From: an uncultured Collinsella sp.
GTDB taxonomy: Bacteria; Actinomycetota; Coriobacteriia; Coriobacteriales; Coriobacteriaceae
Direction: 5' to 3'
DNA: 64,000 bases
Assembly: GCA_902475245.1 (NCBI GenBank)
Contig: CABRYP010000002.1
Span: 76,188 to 140,187 of the forward strand
Within the stretch, counting starts at the first letter, position 1. Each line of letters begins with the position of its first letter. Positions 8,459 to 16,866 of the stretch are shown here, in pieces. Made by a program: the position numbers and the translations under genes. Under the pieces are notes generated by a model, which saw only the letters and a program-made list of their open reading frames with translations, did not search any database and had not been told where the DNA came from.

Positions 8459-9820
8459 CTACAAAATAAATCGAAGGACGTCGGAACGAAGCATATAGAC
8501 AAACAGCAGCGCAAAGAGCGCGATGCCCACATAGCTCACAATCGTCTGGACCTTGAGCGGAAGCTCGCGGCCAGCAATCTTTTGAATGATCTCGATGACC
8601 AGCTTGCCGCCATCGAGTGGTGGGATGGGCAGCAGGTTCATAAAGCCAAGCGAGAACGAAATGAGGGCGGCAAACGAAAGGAACGTGGCAGGGCCGGCAG
8701 CAGCAGCCTGTGAGGACATAACGCTAATGCCCACGATCGAAGAAGACTGATCGAGAATCTCCATCGTATGCTGCGGCTGGAGCAGGCGCATCACGCCCTC
8801 AGCAGTCTGCTGAACATAGGAGAACGACAGCCGCGCCGACGTAATGGGGTCCAAATGGACCACTTGCGTGGAGGCATAAACGCCCAAACGTTCGTCCTCC
8901 TTGAGCGCGACCGCGGTAGAAAGATTCTTACCGTCGTGCTGAAACTCAATGGCGATATCGTCCTTGCCGGCGGCCGTTCCGATCGCATCGTACACGTCCA
9001 TCCAGGAAGAGCACGACACGCCATCGACACTAAGAATTGCGTCGCCGGCCTCGATGCCCGCCTTGGCGGCTATAGAGCCTTCTTCAACCTGACCGATCAC
9101 ATTGCTATCGACCGGCACCGATACGCCGGCGATAGAGTAGATGCTCATAAGCAGCAAAAAGCCCGTCAGGATATTGACGAGAATGCCCGCGAGCAGCATA
9201 AAGGCACGCTTGAGAAAACCCTGGCCCAGATAGGTATGCGAACGCTCCTGCTCAAGAAACTCGGAAGCGGCGACCGGCAGCTCCCACACATCGCCCTCGG
9301 CTGTCGCATGCTCTCGATCGAACTTGCGGCCGTCAAAGGTGGTATATCCTGCAGCATCGCGCGGCAGCGTCTGGTACCTAACCGGATAGTAGCTGGGTGA
9401 AGGCTTCTCCCCTTCCTCGTACCAAGGCGCAATGGAACCCCAGCCCAAAAGCAAGGCGCAAGCCTCGAGAACATCCTCCTCGGACAGCTCCAGCTCGACG
9501 GAAAGGTCTGCAACTGAAACGCGACCATGACGATAGATCGCAGCAAGCACACGGTCGGCACACGAGACATCGGTCGGGTCCATACCGCAGATAGCGGCAT
9601 AACCACCCAGCAGCAGCGGCGTCACGCCAAACTTGGTACCGATGCGACGCGACGTATGATGAATATCGAAGCGGCACGGTAGGCCCAAGAAAAACTCGGT
9701 GACGCGCACGCCGCACGCACGGGCCGCCAAAAAGTGGCCGCCCTCGTGCAAAAACACGAGGACGGAAAGCATCAGTAGGCCCCAAAAGACCGATGAGAGA
9801 ACGCTCAGAACAGTATCCAT
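8459..9820 (-). CDS. rseP: RIP metalloprotease RseP (site-2 protease) with an extra inserted domain
   Basis: About 453 residues. The M50 zinc motif HEGGH is at about 25-29 in the first membrane helix; a PDZ domain is centred near 230-320 (GSIAAKAGIEAGDAILSVDG) and the LLPIPPLDGG motif is near 400. The enzyme cuts membrane-embedded substrates such as anti-sigma factors and signal peptides. Odd feature: about 110 residues (80-190) are inserted between the first membrane region and the helix before the PDZ domain, and part of this (about 86-133) looks like a winged helix-turn-helix. ATG 9820 is chosen; a TTG at 9835 is also in frame but sits directly on the Shine-Dalgarno. Confidence 0.92.
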   Translation of the reverse strand: MDTVLSVLSSVFWGLLMLSVLVFLHEGGHFLAARACGVRVTEFFLGLPCRFDIHHTSRRIGTKFGVTPLLLGGYAAICGMDPTDVSCADRVLAAIYRHGRVSVADLSVELELSEEDVLEACALLLGWGSIAPWYEEGEKPSPSYYPVRYQTLPRDAAGYTTFDGRKFDREHATAEGDVWELPVAASEFLEQERSHTYLGQGFLKRAFMLLAGILVNILTGFLLLMSIYSIAGVSVPVDSNVIGQVEEGSIAAKAGIEAGDAILSVDGVSCSSWMDVYDAIGTAAGKDDIAIEFQHDGKNLSTAVALKEDERLGVYASTQVVHLDPITSARLSFSYVQQTAEGVMRLLQPQHTMEILDQSSSIVGISVMSSQAAAAGPATFLSFAALISFSLGFMNLLPIPPLDGGKLVIEIIQKIAGRELPLKVQTIVSYVGIALFALLFVYMLRSDVLRFIL

Positions 9821-9845
9821 AATACGAAAAAGCAATCCTTATGGG

Positions 9846-11033
9846 TTAGGAACGGGTTGCGGCGAGCACCTGCGCAGCCTTTTCACGCGCCCACGCATCG
9901 ATGTCGCGAAGCTGCTCAAACGAATCGACCGCCTGCATATCGTGGGCATCCATGCAGGATTCCACAATGCGATCGATATCGGTAAAGCTGCAGCCATCGT
10001 GCAGGAAGGCATCGACGGCGACCTCGTTGGCGGCATTGAGCACGCACGGCATGGTGCCACCCGTCTTGCCGGCACGTTCGGCCAGTGCCAGACAGCGGAA
10101 GGTATCCATGTCGGCAGCATCAAACGTGAGCTGCCCCAGCTCGCGGAAATCGATACGAGGCGCCGGGGTATCCCAACGCTCGGGATACGAGAACGCGAAC
10201 TGGATGGGAATACGCATGTCGGAAGCACCGAGATGCGCCATCACGGAGCCGTCGGCGAACTCGACCATAGAGTGAATCTTGGACTGACGCTGCACGACCA
10301 CGTTAATGAAATCGAGGTCGCAGTTAAACAGATGCATGGCCTCAATTCGCTCCAGGCCCTTGTTCATGAGAGTGGCGGAGTCGATGGTGATCTTGGCACC
10401 CATGGCCCACGTGGGATGTGCGAGGGCATCGGCACGCGTCACGCGATTGAGCTCGTCGCGCGTGCGGCCAAAGAACGGACCGCCCGAGCAGGTGAGCCAA
10501 ATACAATGAGCCTCGCGTGGGTTCTCCCCCAGATAGCACTGGTAGATGGCGGAGTGCTCAGAGTCGACTGGAATAAGCTGGCCCGGTTGCGCCAACGGCA
10601 TAAGCAAGTCGCCACCGACGACGAGGGACTCCTTGTTGGCAAGGGCAAGGCGCTTATTCGAGGTCAAGGCCGCATGGCTCGCCTCGAGACCGGCGGCGCC
10701 CACAATAGCAACGAGCACGCAGTCGACATCGTCGCGACGCGCGAGCTCGCAAACCGCCTGCGCGCCAACGCCGAGCTTCGTTCCCTCGGGCAACTCCTGC
10801 AGCACGGCGTCATCGCCATGAGCGACATCGGCCACGGCAACGGCCGGGACCGAAAACTCGCGGGCGGCGGCAACGAGCTCCGAGGTGCTGGAGTTAACGG
10901 ACAGTGCCGTCACCTGCAGTCGATCGGCATGCTGACGGCATACATCGAGTGCCTGCGTGCCGATAGAGCCCGTACAGCCCAGAATGGCAACGCGAAGGCG
11001 TCCATCGGGGCCATACGTCGTCTGGAATGACAT
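9846..11033 (-). CDS. dxr: 1-deoxy-D-xylulose 5-phosphate reductoisomerase
   Basis: 395 residues, normal length. N-terminal NADPH-binding motif GCTGSIGTQALDV; catalytic region with SEHSAIYQCYLGE and the TCSGGPF segment; MNKGLERIEA in the second half. It makes MEP from DXP, the committed step of the non-mevalonate pathway. The ATG overlaps the cdsA stop (TAATG), so the two are translationally coupled. ispG, another MEP enzyme, follows two genes later. Confidence 0.97.
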   Translation of the reverse strand: MSFQTTYGPDGRLRVAILGCTGSIGTQALDVCRQHADRLQVTALSVNSSTSELVAAAREFSVPAVAVADVAHGDDAVLQELPEGTKLGVGAQAVCELARRDDVDCVLVAIVGAAGLEASHAALTSNKRLALANKESLVVGGDLLMPLAQPGQLIPVDSEHSAIYQCYLGENPREAHCIWLTCSGGPFFGRTRDELNRVTRADALAHPTWAMGAKITIDSATLMNKGLERIEAMHLFNCDLDFINVVVQRQSKIHSMVEFADGSVMAHLGASDMRIPIQFAFSYPERWDTPAPRIDFRELGQLTFDAADMDTFRCLALAERAGKTGGTMPCVLNAANEVAVDAFLHDGCSFTDIDRIVESCMDAHDMQAVDSFEQLRDIDAWAREKAAQVLAATRS

Positions 11034-11908
11034 TACAGCACGCCTCCGATCATCAAAAGCAGCTGCGCGGTAATGCAGCCAAAGATAAGCGAGTCGCTAC
11101 GATCGAGCATGCCGCCATGGCCCGGAATAAGGTTGCCAGAATCCTTGACGCCCACGCCACGCTTGATGCGTGACTCGATGAGGTCACCGATAACGCCCAG
11201 GATGGAGACAACCACGCCGCAAAGCAGCGCATAGGGCAAGCTCAGCTTATAGAAATGCGTCGCCCACAAAATAAGCCAGATAAGAACCGAGCCCAAGATG
11301 CCGCCGACAAAGCCCTCCCAGCTCTTTTTGGGAGAGATCTTGGGGACCATCTTGTGCTTGCCGATACGGCTGCCCACGATGTAGGCAAACGAATCGGAGA
11401 CCCAGAGAGACGCGCAAACACCCACCGAAAGCAGGGCGCCGGCAAAACCGGGCACGGCATCGCGCAGCAGCACGATGGCCGACAGCATAAAACCGGTGTA
11501 GATGGGACCCATGAGTGTCACAGCCACATCGGATATGCGGGTACGCGACGAACAGACATACCAAATGCCCACCGCAAGCATCAATGCAAAAAGCAGCGCA
11601 TTCAACAGCAGCGAGTCGCCCAGCGCCGAGAGCGGAAAGAGCACGGCGGCAGCGATACCCAGGCGCTCGTTGGCCACCTTGCCATCGAGCTTCGTCATGC
11701 GGAAATACTCAAAGCAGCACAGGCCGCTCATGACGGAGACGAAGATGGCGGTGGGAACGATACCCAAAACCAGGCAGAGAATAAATACGACGGCGTAGAC
11801 GATACCTGCGGCGGCACGGGTAATAAAGCCGGCAAGCCACGAAGTCGCGGCCGCGCCGCTCTTGGCGGCAGGCGCCTTGGGAGCAGACGCCTTGGGACGA
11901 TCGGACAC
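11033..11908 (-). CDS. cdsA: Phosphatidate cytidylyltransferase
   Basis: 291 residues, an integral membrane enzyme with about seven to eight hydrophobic segments after a short Ala/Lys-rich cytoplasmic head. The C-terminal family signature is seen in KRGVGVKDSGNLIPGHGGMLDRSDS. It makes CDP-diacylglycerol from phosphatidic acid and CTP for phospholipid synthesis. It starts at GTG 11908; the AGGAGG is inside the end of uppS. dxr starts within its stop codon. Confidence 0.96.
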   Translation of the reverse strand: MSDRPKASAPKAPAAKSGAAATSWLAGFITRAAAGIVYAVVFILCLVLGIVPTAIFVSVMSGLCCFEYFRMTKLDGKVANERLGIAAAVLFPLSALGDSLLLNALLFALMLAVGIWYVCSSRTRISDVAVTLMGPIYTGFMLSAIVLLRDAVPGFAGALLSVGVCASLWVSDSFAYIVGSRIGKHKMVPKISPKKSWEGFVGGILGSVLIWLILWATHFYKLSLPYALLCGVVVSILGVIGDLIESRIKRGVGVKDSGNLIPGHGGMLDRSDSLIFGCITAQLLLMIGGVL

Positions 11909-11910
11909 GA

Positions 11911-12705
11911 TTAAGCCTCCTCGGTCTTGCTCAGTCCACCAAACCTACGGTCGCGGCCCTGATAGGCCAAAATGGCGTTGACAAGACCCCAACGATCAAA
12001 GTCGGGCCAATAGGTATCGGTGACATAAAACTCGGAATAGGCAACCTGCCACAGCAGATAGTTCGAAAGGCGAAGCTCGCCGGAGGTTCGAATCACAAGC
12101 TCAGGATCGGGTAGCCCAGCGGTGTACAGGTGCGAAGCAACCATATCATCGTCGATAGCGGCCGGAACGATCTTTCCGGCAGCGGCATCGAGCGCGATCT
12201 GACGGACGGCACGGGTGATCTCGGCACGGGCTCCGTAGTTGACGGCAAGTGCCAGCGTCATGCCGGTATGGTCGGCACACTCGGCAAGACCTCGCTCAAA
12301 GACATCGCGGGTCTTCTTGGGCAGTGCGGATATATCGCCCAAAAAGACAACGCGCACGTTTTCGCGCTTAAGCAGCGGCAGCTCATCGATAAACGTCTTA
12401 GCAAACAGATGCATTAAAACGTTGACCTCATGCTGAGGACGATTCCAGTTTTCGGTGGAAAACGCATAGGCCGAAAGGACGTCGACGCCCAAACGCACGC
12501 ATGCGGTAATAATCTCGCGCAGGGAGACGATACCGGCCTTGTGTCCCTCGGTGCGGGCAAGACCGCGCGCCGTGGCCCAGCGACCGTTACCGTCCATGAT
12601 GCACGAAATATGATGCGGAATCTTATTGAGGTCAAGGTCGGAAAAACCGACGCCCGCAGGGGCGTCGGCAAAGTACTCGACCAGTTTGTTCTCGTCGTAT
12701 TGCAC
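11911..12705 (-). CDS. uppS: Undecaprenyl diphosphate synthase (cis-prenyltransferase)
   Basis: 264 residues. The substrate loop MDGNGRWATARG with catalytic Asp (about residue 38), FSTENW near residue 88, and the C-terminal RTSGELRLSNYLLWQ motif are all present. It condenses IPP units onto FPP to make undecaprenyl-PP, the carrier lipid for peptidoglycan. GTG 12705 is used, with GGAG seven bases upstream inside the end of frr. The neighbours cdsA and dxr supply lipid and isoprenoid precursors. Confidence 0.96.
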   Translation of the reverse strand: MQYDENKLVEYFADAPAGVGFSDLDLNKIPHHISCIMDGNGRWATARGLARTEGHKAGIVSLREIITACVRLGVDVLSAYAFSTENWNRPQHEVNVLMHLFAKTFIDELPLLKRENVRVVFLGDISALPKKTRDVFERGLAECADHTGMTLALAVNYGARAEITRAVRQIALDAAAGKIVPAAIDDDMVASHLYTAGLPDPELVIRTSGELRLSNYLLWQVAYSEFYVTDTYWPDFDRWGLVNAILAYQGRDRRFGGLSKTEEA

Positions 12706-12706
12706 C

Positions 12707-13243
12707 TTAGATCTCCATGACCTCGGCTTCTTTTTCCTTCAGAAGCTCCTCGACCTTGGCAACATACTCATCGGTATGCTTCTGGACCTTGGCCTGCTCG
12801 CGACGGACATCGTCCTCGGTGAGCTCTTCGTCGCGCTCGAGCTTGTTGTTAAAGTCGCGACGGATGTTGCGAATGGAGACCTTGGCCTGCTCGGCATACT
12901 CGCGGCACTCCTTGACGAGCTCGCGACGACGCTCCTCGGTGGGAGCCGGGAACGGCAGGCGCACGACGGTACCGTCAGAGTTGGGAGTAATTCCCAGATC
13001 GGAAGCGCTGATAGCCTTCACGATTGCGTTGACGAGCGCCTTGTCCCAGGGCTCGATAAGCAGCATGTGAGCCTCGGGGGTCTTAACGGCGGCAACCTGG
13101 GTAACCGGCGTGGGAACACCGTAGTAATCGACCGAAATGTCGGACAGAATGTTAGCGTTGGCGCGGCCCGTGCGAACCTTGGAGAAGTTGTGCTTGAGGG
13201 ACTCGAGCGACTTGTCCATGTGGGCGGTGATATTCTCTGCCAT
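12707..13243 (-). CDS. frr: Ribosome recycling factor
   Basis: 178 residues, slightly short of the usual 185. It shows the conserved KVRTGRAN segment near residue 20, VPTPVTQVA, and the long C-terminal helices. With EF-G it splits post-termination ribosomes. ATG 13243 follows AGGAGG located at the end of pyrH; a single base separates its stop from the uppS start. Confidence 0.97.
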   Translation of the reverse strand: MAENITAHMDKSLESLKHNFSKVRTGRANANILSDISVDYYGVPTPVTQVAAVKTPEAHMLLIEPWDKALVNAIVKAISASDLGITPNSDGTVVRLPFPAPTEERRRELVKECREYAEQAKVSIRNIRRDFNNKLERDEELTEDDVRREQAKVQKHTDEYVAKVEELLKEKEAEVMEI

Positions 13244-13245
13244 GC

Positions 13246-13968
13246 TTAATCCTCCTGATAGACGAGCGTGCCGACGGGCTCACCCGAAAGCGCGCGTTTG
13301 ACGGTGTCCTCGCCATCGATGTTGAGGACCAAAATCGGCATACGGTTATCCTGGCACAGCGCCGTGGCCGTGGAATCCATAACCTGCAGACCGCGGACGA
13401 GAACCTCGTGATAGGTAATCTTGTCAAAACGGACGGCATCGGAACACTTGACAGGATCCTTGTCGTAGATGCCGTCAACCTTGGTGGCCTTAATCAGAAT
13501 CTCGGCACCGATCTCGCAGGCACGAAGAGCCGCGGCGGTGTCGGTCGTAAAGTACGGATTGCCCGAACCGGCGGCAAAAATAACGACATTACCCTTGGAA
13601 AGGTGGTTGATGGCGCGACGGCGAATATAGGGCTCGCAGATCTCGTTCATCTGGATAGCGCTCATCACGCGGCAGGGAACATCGTTGTGCTCAAAGGCAT
13701 CCTGCAGGGCAAGCGCGTTCATAACGGTTGCCAGCATGCCCATGTAGTCGGCCTGGGCGCGCTCCATGCCACCGGCAGCGCCGGCCATGCCGCGGAAAAT
13801 GTTGCCGCCGCCGACAACAACGCCGACCTCATGGCCAACGGCGAGCAGCTCCTTGACCTGCTTGGCAAGATGGTCGGTAATCTTGGGGTCGATGCCATAT
13901 TGGCCGTCGCCCATCAGTGCTTCGCCGGAAAGCTTCAGAAGCACGCGTTTATATCGGATGTCGGACAA
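13246..13968 (-). CDS. pyrH: Uridylate kinase (UMP kinase)
   Basis: 240 residues of the amino acid kinase fold. KLSGEALMG opens the protein, VGGGNIFRGM gives the glycine-rich loop, and TVMNALALQ and YFTTDTAAALRA follow. It phosphorylates UMP to UDP and is usually feedback-inhibited by UTP. The start is TTG 13968, with AGGAGG six bases upstream; no ATG is available before the kinase motif. It is the first gene of the pyrH-frr-uppS-cdsA-dxr-rseP-ispG-proS unit, behind the tsf terminator. Confidence 0.96.
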   Translation of the reverse strand: MSDIRYKRVLLKLSGEALMGDGQYGIDPKITDHLAKQVKELLAVGHEVGVVVGGGNIFRGMAGAAGGMERAQADYMGMLATVMNALALQDAFEHNDVPCRVMSAIQMNEICEPYIRRRAINHLSKGNVVIFAAGSGNPYFTTDTAAALRACEIGAEILIKATKVDGIYDKDPVKCSDAVRFDKITYHEVLVRGLQVMDSTATALCQDNRMPILVLNIDGEDTVKRALSGEPVGTLVYQED

Positions 13969-13997
13969 AGCGATCCTCCTTTAATTAGACTCTCAAT

Positions 13998-14006
13998 ATG
14001 ATAGCA
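13998..14006 (-). promoter_or_regulatory. Extended -10 promoter before pyrH
   Basis: Minus-strand TGC-TATCAT lies between the tsf terminator and the pyrH start. The same extended -10 occurs at the rpsB promoter (15871-15879). Confidence 0.5.
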
Positions 14007-14027
14007 AAGGCTCTGATAAGAGCCATG

Positions 14028-14061
14028 AAAAAGCAGGCTGTGAGTAAAACCCACAGCCTGC
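14028..14061 (-). terminator. Intrinsic terminator of rpsB-tsf
   Basis: Minus-strand stem GCAGGCTGTG / CACAGCCTGC, followed by TTTTT. Confidence 0.9.
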
Positions 14062-14085
14062 TCATTACCAGCTACAAGAGCTTAT

Positions 14086-14955
14086 TTACTCGCCACGGAC
14101 CAGACGGTCGAAGGCAACGACGGTAATGCTATCGCCGAGCTCCTTGGAGACCTGCTCAGCGTACTTCTTGATGGTGAGGGAGCTGTCCTTGATGAACTCC
14201 TGCTCGGTAAGCACGGACTGCTTGTAGAACTTCTCCAGACGGCCAACAGCCATCTTCTCCTGGATAGCCTCGGGCTTGCCGGACTCGGCAGCCTGAGCCA
14301 TGTAGATCTCCTTCTCGTGCTCGACGGTCTCGGCCGGAACCTGATCGCGGGTAGCGCAAATCGGGGCGACGGCGGCAACCTGAAGGGCAACGTCGTGAGC
14401 GAAGGTCTTGAAGGACTCGGCCTGAGCGGTCTCGGCCTTCTCGAAAGCGAACTCGACGAGGACGCCGATCTTACCACCCATGTGGATGTAAGAAGCAAGA
14501 GCGCCGTTCTCGACCTTGCGGGCGGAGAAACGAGCGATCTTCATGTTCTCGCCCATGATGTGAATCATCTCGGTGAGCTCGGAGGAAACGGTCTCCTCGC
14601 CCATCGGCTTCTCGAGCAGAGCATCGACATCGGCCGGCTCGGTGGAAGCGACAACCTCGGCGACCTTGGAAGCAAAGCCGGTGAACTTGGCGTTGGAGCC
14701 GACGAAGTCGGTCTCGCAGGAAAGCTCGAGCAGAGCGCCGGACTTGCCGTCCTCGGAGACGAACGCGGCGACAGCGCCCTCGTTGGTCTCACGGCCAGCC
14801 TTCTTGGCAGCCTTGGCGAGGCCGTTCTTGCGCAGAACGTCAACAGCGACGTCCATGTCGCCGTCAGCCTCGACGAGAGCCTTCTTACACTCCATCATCG
14901 GGGAGTCGGTCATCTCGCGGAGCTGCTTGACCATAGCGGCAGTAATCTGGGCCAT
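14086..14955 (-). CDS. tsf: Translation elongation factor Ts
   Basis: 289 residues. The N-terminal UBA-like part (VKQLREMTDSPMMECKKALVEADGD) and the core with the conserved CETDFV segment match EF-Ts, the exchange factor that reloads EF-Tu with GTP. ATG 14955 is preferred because AAAGGA sits just upstream; an earlier in-frame codon would add five unrelated residues. Strong codon bias. It follows rpsB and ends at its own terminator. Confidence 0.97.
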   Translation of the reverse strand: MAQITAAMVKQLREMTDSPMMECKKALVEADGDMDVAVDVLRKNGLAKAAKKAGRETNEGAVAAFVSEDGKSGALLELSCETDFVGSNAKFTGFASKVAEVVASTEPADVDALLEKPMGEETVSSELTEMIHIMGENMKIARFSARKVENGALASYIHMGGKIGVLVEFAFEKAETAQAESFKTFAHDVALQVAAVAPICATRDQVPAETVEHEKEIYMAQAAESGKPEAIQEKMAVGRLEKFYKQSVLTEQEFIKDSSLTIKKYAEQVSKELGDSITVVAFDRLVRGE

Positions 14956-15000
14956 TGTGGTTCCTTTCAAAGAGATGAAAAAGAATTAACTAAGACTGAT

Positions 15001-15729
15001 TTACTCGGCCTTGGGCTCAGCGGCCATCTCGGCCTCGGAGACCTGCTCCTTACCGGAGCCAGCGAGGCAGGCGTCGGCCATGAGCTCGCACATAAGGGTG
15101 ACAGCGGAGATGGCGTCATCGTTGCAGGGGATGCCGTACTCGACCTCGTCGGGATCGGAGTTGGTGTCGATCAGAGCGACGACGGGGATGTTCAGGCGCT
15201 GGGCCTCCTTGATGGCGTTCTCCTCGCGCTTGGTGTCGATGACGAAGAGAGCCTGGGGCAGACCCTTCATGTCGCGGGCGCCACCGAGGTTGGTCTGGAG
15301 CTTAGCGAGCTCCTTGCCGAGCACTGCCTGCTCCTTCTTGGGCAGCACTGCCATGCGGCCGTCCTCGACCATGGCCTCGAGCTCCTCCATGCGGTTGATG
15401 CGGGAGCGGATGGTGACGAAGTTGGTCAGCATACCGCCGAGCCAACGCTGGTTGATGTAAGGCATGTTGGCGCGCTCAGCGGCGTTCTTAACGGCCTCCT
15501 GAGCCTGCTTCTTGGTGCCGACGAACAGCACGTTGCCGCCCTTGGCGACGTTCTTGACGAAGGTGTAGGCCTGGTCGGCGTCAAGGATGGTCTGCTTGAG
15601 GTCGAGGATGTAGATGCCGTTGCGCTCACCGAAGATGAACGGCTTCATCTTGGGGTTCCAGCGACGGGTCTGGTGACCGAAGTGGCAGCCGGCCTCGAGC
15701 AGGGTGCGGATATTAATCTTGGTAGCCAT
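15001..15729 (-). CDS. rpsB: 30S ribosomal protein S2
   Basis: 242 residues. It shows the S2 opening (LLEAGCHFGHQTRRWNPKM), the NQRWLGGMLTNFVTI motif, and VVALIDTNSDPDEVEYGIPCNDDA near the end, plus a short acidic/Ala tail. Conventional ATG 15729 with AGGAGG. First gene of the rpsB-tsf unit, driven by the promoter at 15871-15899. Confidence 0.98.
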   Translation of the reverse strand: MATKINIRTLLEAGCHFGHQTRRWNPKMKPFIFGERNGIYILDLKQTILDADQAYTFVKNVAKGGNVLFVGTKKQAQEAVKNAAERANMPYINQRWLGGMLTNFVTIRSRINRMEELEAMVEDGRMAVLPKKEQAVLGKELAKLQTNLGGARDMKGLPQALFVIDTKREENAIKEAQRLNIPVVALIDTNSDPDEVEYGIPCNDDAISAVTLMCELMADACLAGSGKEQVSEAEMAAEPKAE

Positions 15730-15864
15730 GTTAAACCTCCTGTGGTTTGCCTCCGCGCGGGGTCATCCTCCAAAACCAACCCAGACATGTGCTACCAAAG
15801 CCCGGGCACCACGGTATGAAGTAGCCGCGCGTGCGTGATAAAAACCTGTTGCCGTGAAGCAACC
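15730..15864 (-). promoter_or_regulatory. Long 5' leader of rpsB
   Basis: The predicted transcript start near 15864 leaves about 135 untranslated bases before rpsB. That is long enough for an autoregulatory S2-binding structure, but I could not match a known leader family by eye. Confidence 0.35.
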
Positions 15865-15870
15865 CGATGA

Positions 15871-15899
15871 ATGATAGCAGGATTGCCTCTTCCTGCCAA
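15871..15899 (-). promoter_or_regulatory. rpsB-tsf promoter
   Basis: Minus-strand TTGGCA (15899-15894), 17-base spacer, TATCAT (15876-15871), with an extended TGC before the -10. One of the best sigma-70-type matches in the window. Confidence 0.85.
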
Positions 15900-15908
15900 C
15901 CCGCAATC

Positions 15909-15930
15909 AAAACCACACACCTCGGTGCGG
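15909..15930 (-). terminator. Weak terminator after xerC
   Basis: Minus-strand stem CCGCAC / GTGTGG with a 6-base loop followed by TTTT. Short but suitably placed 15 bases after the xerC stop. Confidence 0.4.
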
Positions 15931-15945
15931 CGCGGGGCCCGTCTC

Positions 15946-16866
15946 CTACTCGCCGCGGGGGTGGGCCTGACTCACGGCGCGCTTGAGTCGATCGGGCGTG
16001 AGGTGCGTATAAATCTGCGTCGTGGACAAGCTCGCATGCCCAAGCAGCTCCTGAACCGAGCGGAGATCCGCGCCGCCCTCGAGCAGGTCGGTCGCAAAGG
16101 TATGACGCATCGCATGCGGGGCGATGTCGGCAGGAATGCCGGCAAGTGCCGCAAGCATATGGAACCGCCTCCTAAGCATGGCGGCACTCATGCGGTTTCC
16201 GCGCGCCGAGATAAACAGCGGATGCGCGCCGTTCGCACCGTCGTTACGCTTTGCCTGTGCAAGGAGCTGCGGCCTCCCTTCCTCAATATAGCGGCGGGTA
16301 GCCTCGAGAGCGCGCCGATACAGGGGCACGATACGCTCCTTGCTCCCCTTGCCCCAAAGTCGCAGCGTTCGCTCGGACCAACCGATAGACTCCACGTTGA
16401 GCGCCGCGAGCTCCGAGATTCGCGCGCCGGAGGCATAGAGCAGCTCGAGCATCGCCGCATCTCGCAGCCCCGCAGGCGTCGAGGTGTCGGGGGCCTCGAG
16501 CAACGACTCGACTTGCCGGGTCGTCAGCACGCCGGGAAGATCGCGCGGCAGCTTGGGCGAGGAAATCGCCGAGACCGCATCGCCCTCAACGATTCCCTCG
16601 GCAGCCATCCACCGATAGAGCGAGCGTATGGCAGACAGGTGTGCCGCAAGGGTCCGAGCCGCCACCTGGCCACGCGACAGCTCGGCCAAATAGGAGCGAA
16701 CGGTCCGCACGTCGGCGGCGCGAGCGTCGATGCCCTCGCGGTCGCACCACGCGGCGAAGCGCTCGAGCCGCGAGGTGTAGGCGGTTACCGTATTGGGAGC
16801 GAGTCCTTCGACGCGTGCAATGTAGGCAATGAACGAGTCGACGGCATCGTACAGGTCAAAAGCTAT
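15946..16866 (-). CDS. xerC: Tyrosine recombinase XerC/XerD, probable AUA start
   Basis: The catalytic residues are all present (306-residue numbering): R149, K173/K176 region, H251-x-x-R254, H277 and Y286. It resolves chromosome dimers at dif. The first standard start codon is GTG 16710, but that would delete the N-terminal SAM-like DNA-binding domain. The frame stays open and homologous upstream (FIAYIARVEGLAPNTVTAY, then ERFAAWC). No ATG, GTG or TTG occurs in that stretch. An ATA at 16866, with GGAGG nine bases before and overlapping the trmFO stop (ATAG), gives 306 residues, the normal XerC length. I therefore extend to 16866; the exact start codon is inferred. Confidence 0.85.
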   Translation of the reverse strand: MAFDLYDAVDSFIAYIARVEGLAPNTVTAYTSRLERFAAWCDREGIDARAADVRTVRSYLAELSRGQVAARTLAAHLSAIRSLYRWMAAEGIVEGDAVSAISSPKLPRDLPGVLTTRQVESLLEAPDTSTPAGLRDAAMLELLYASGARISELAALNVESIGWSERTLRLWGKGSKERIVPLYRRALEATRRYIEEGRPQLLAQAKRNDGANGAHPLFISARGNRMSAAMLRRRFHMLAALAGIPADIAPHAMRHTFATDLLEGGADLRSVQELLGHASLSTTQIYTHLTPDRLKRAVSQAHPRGE

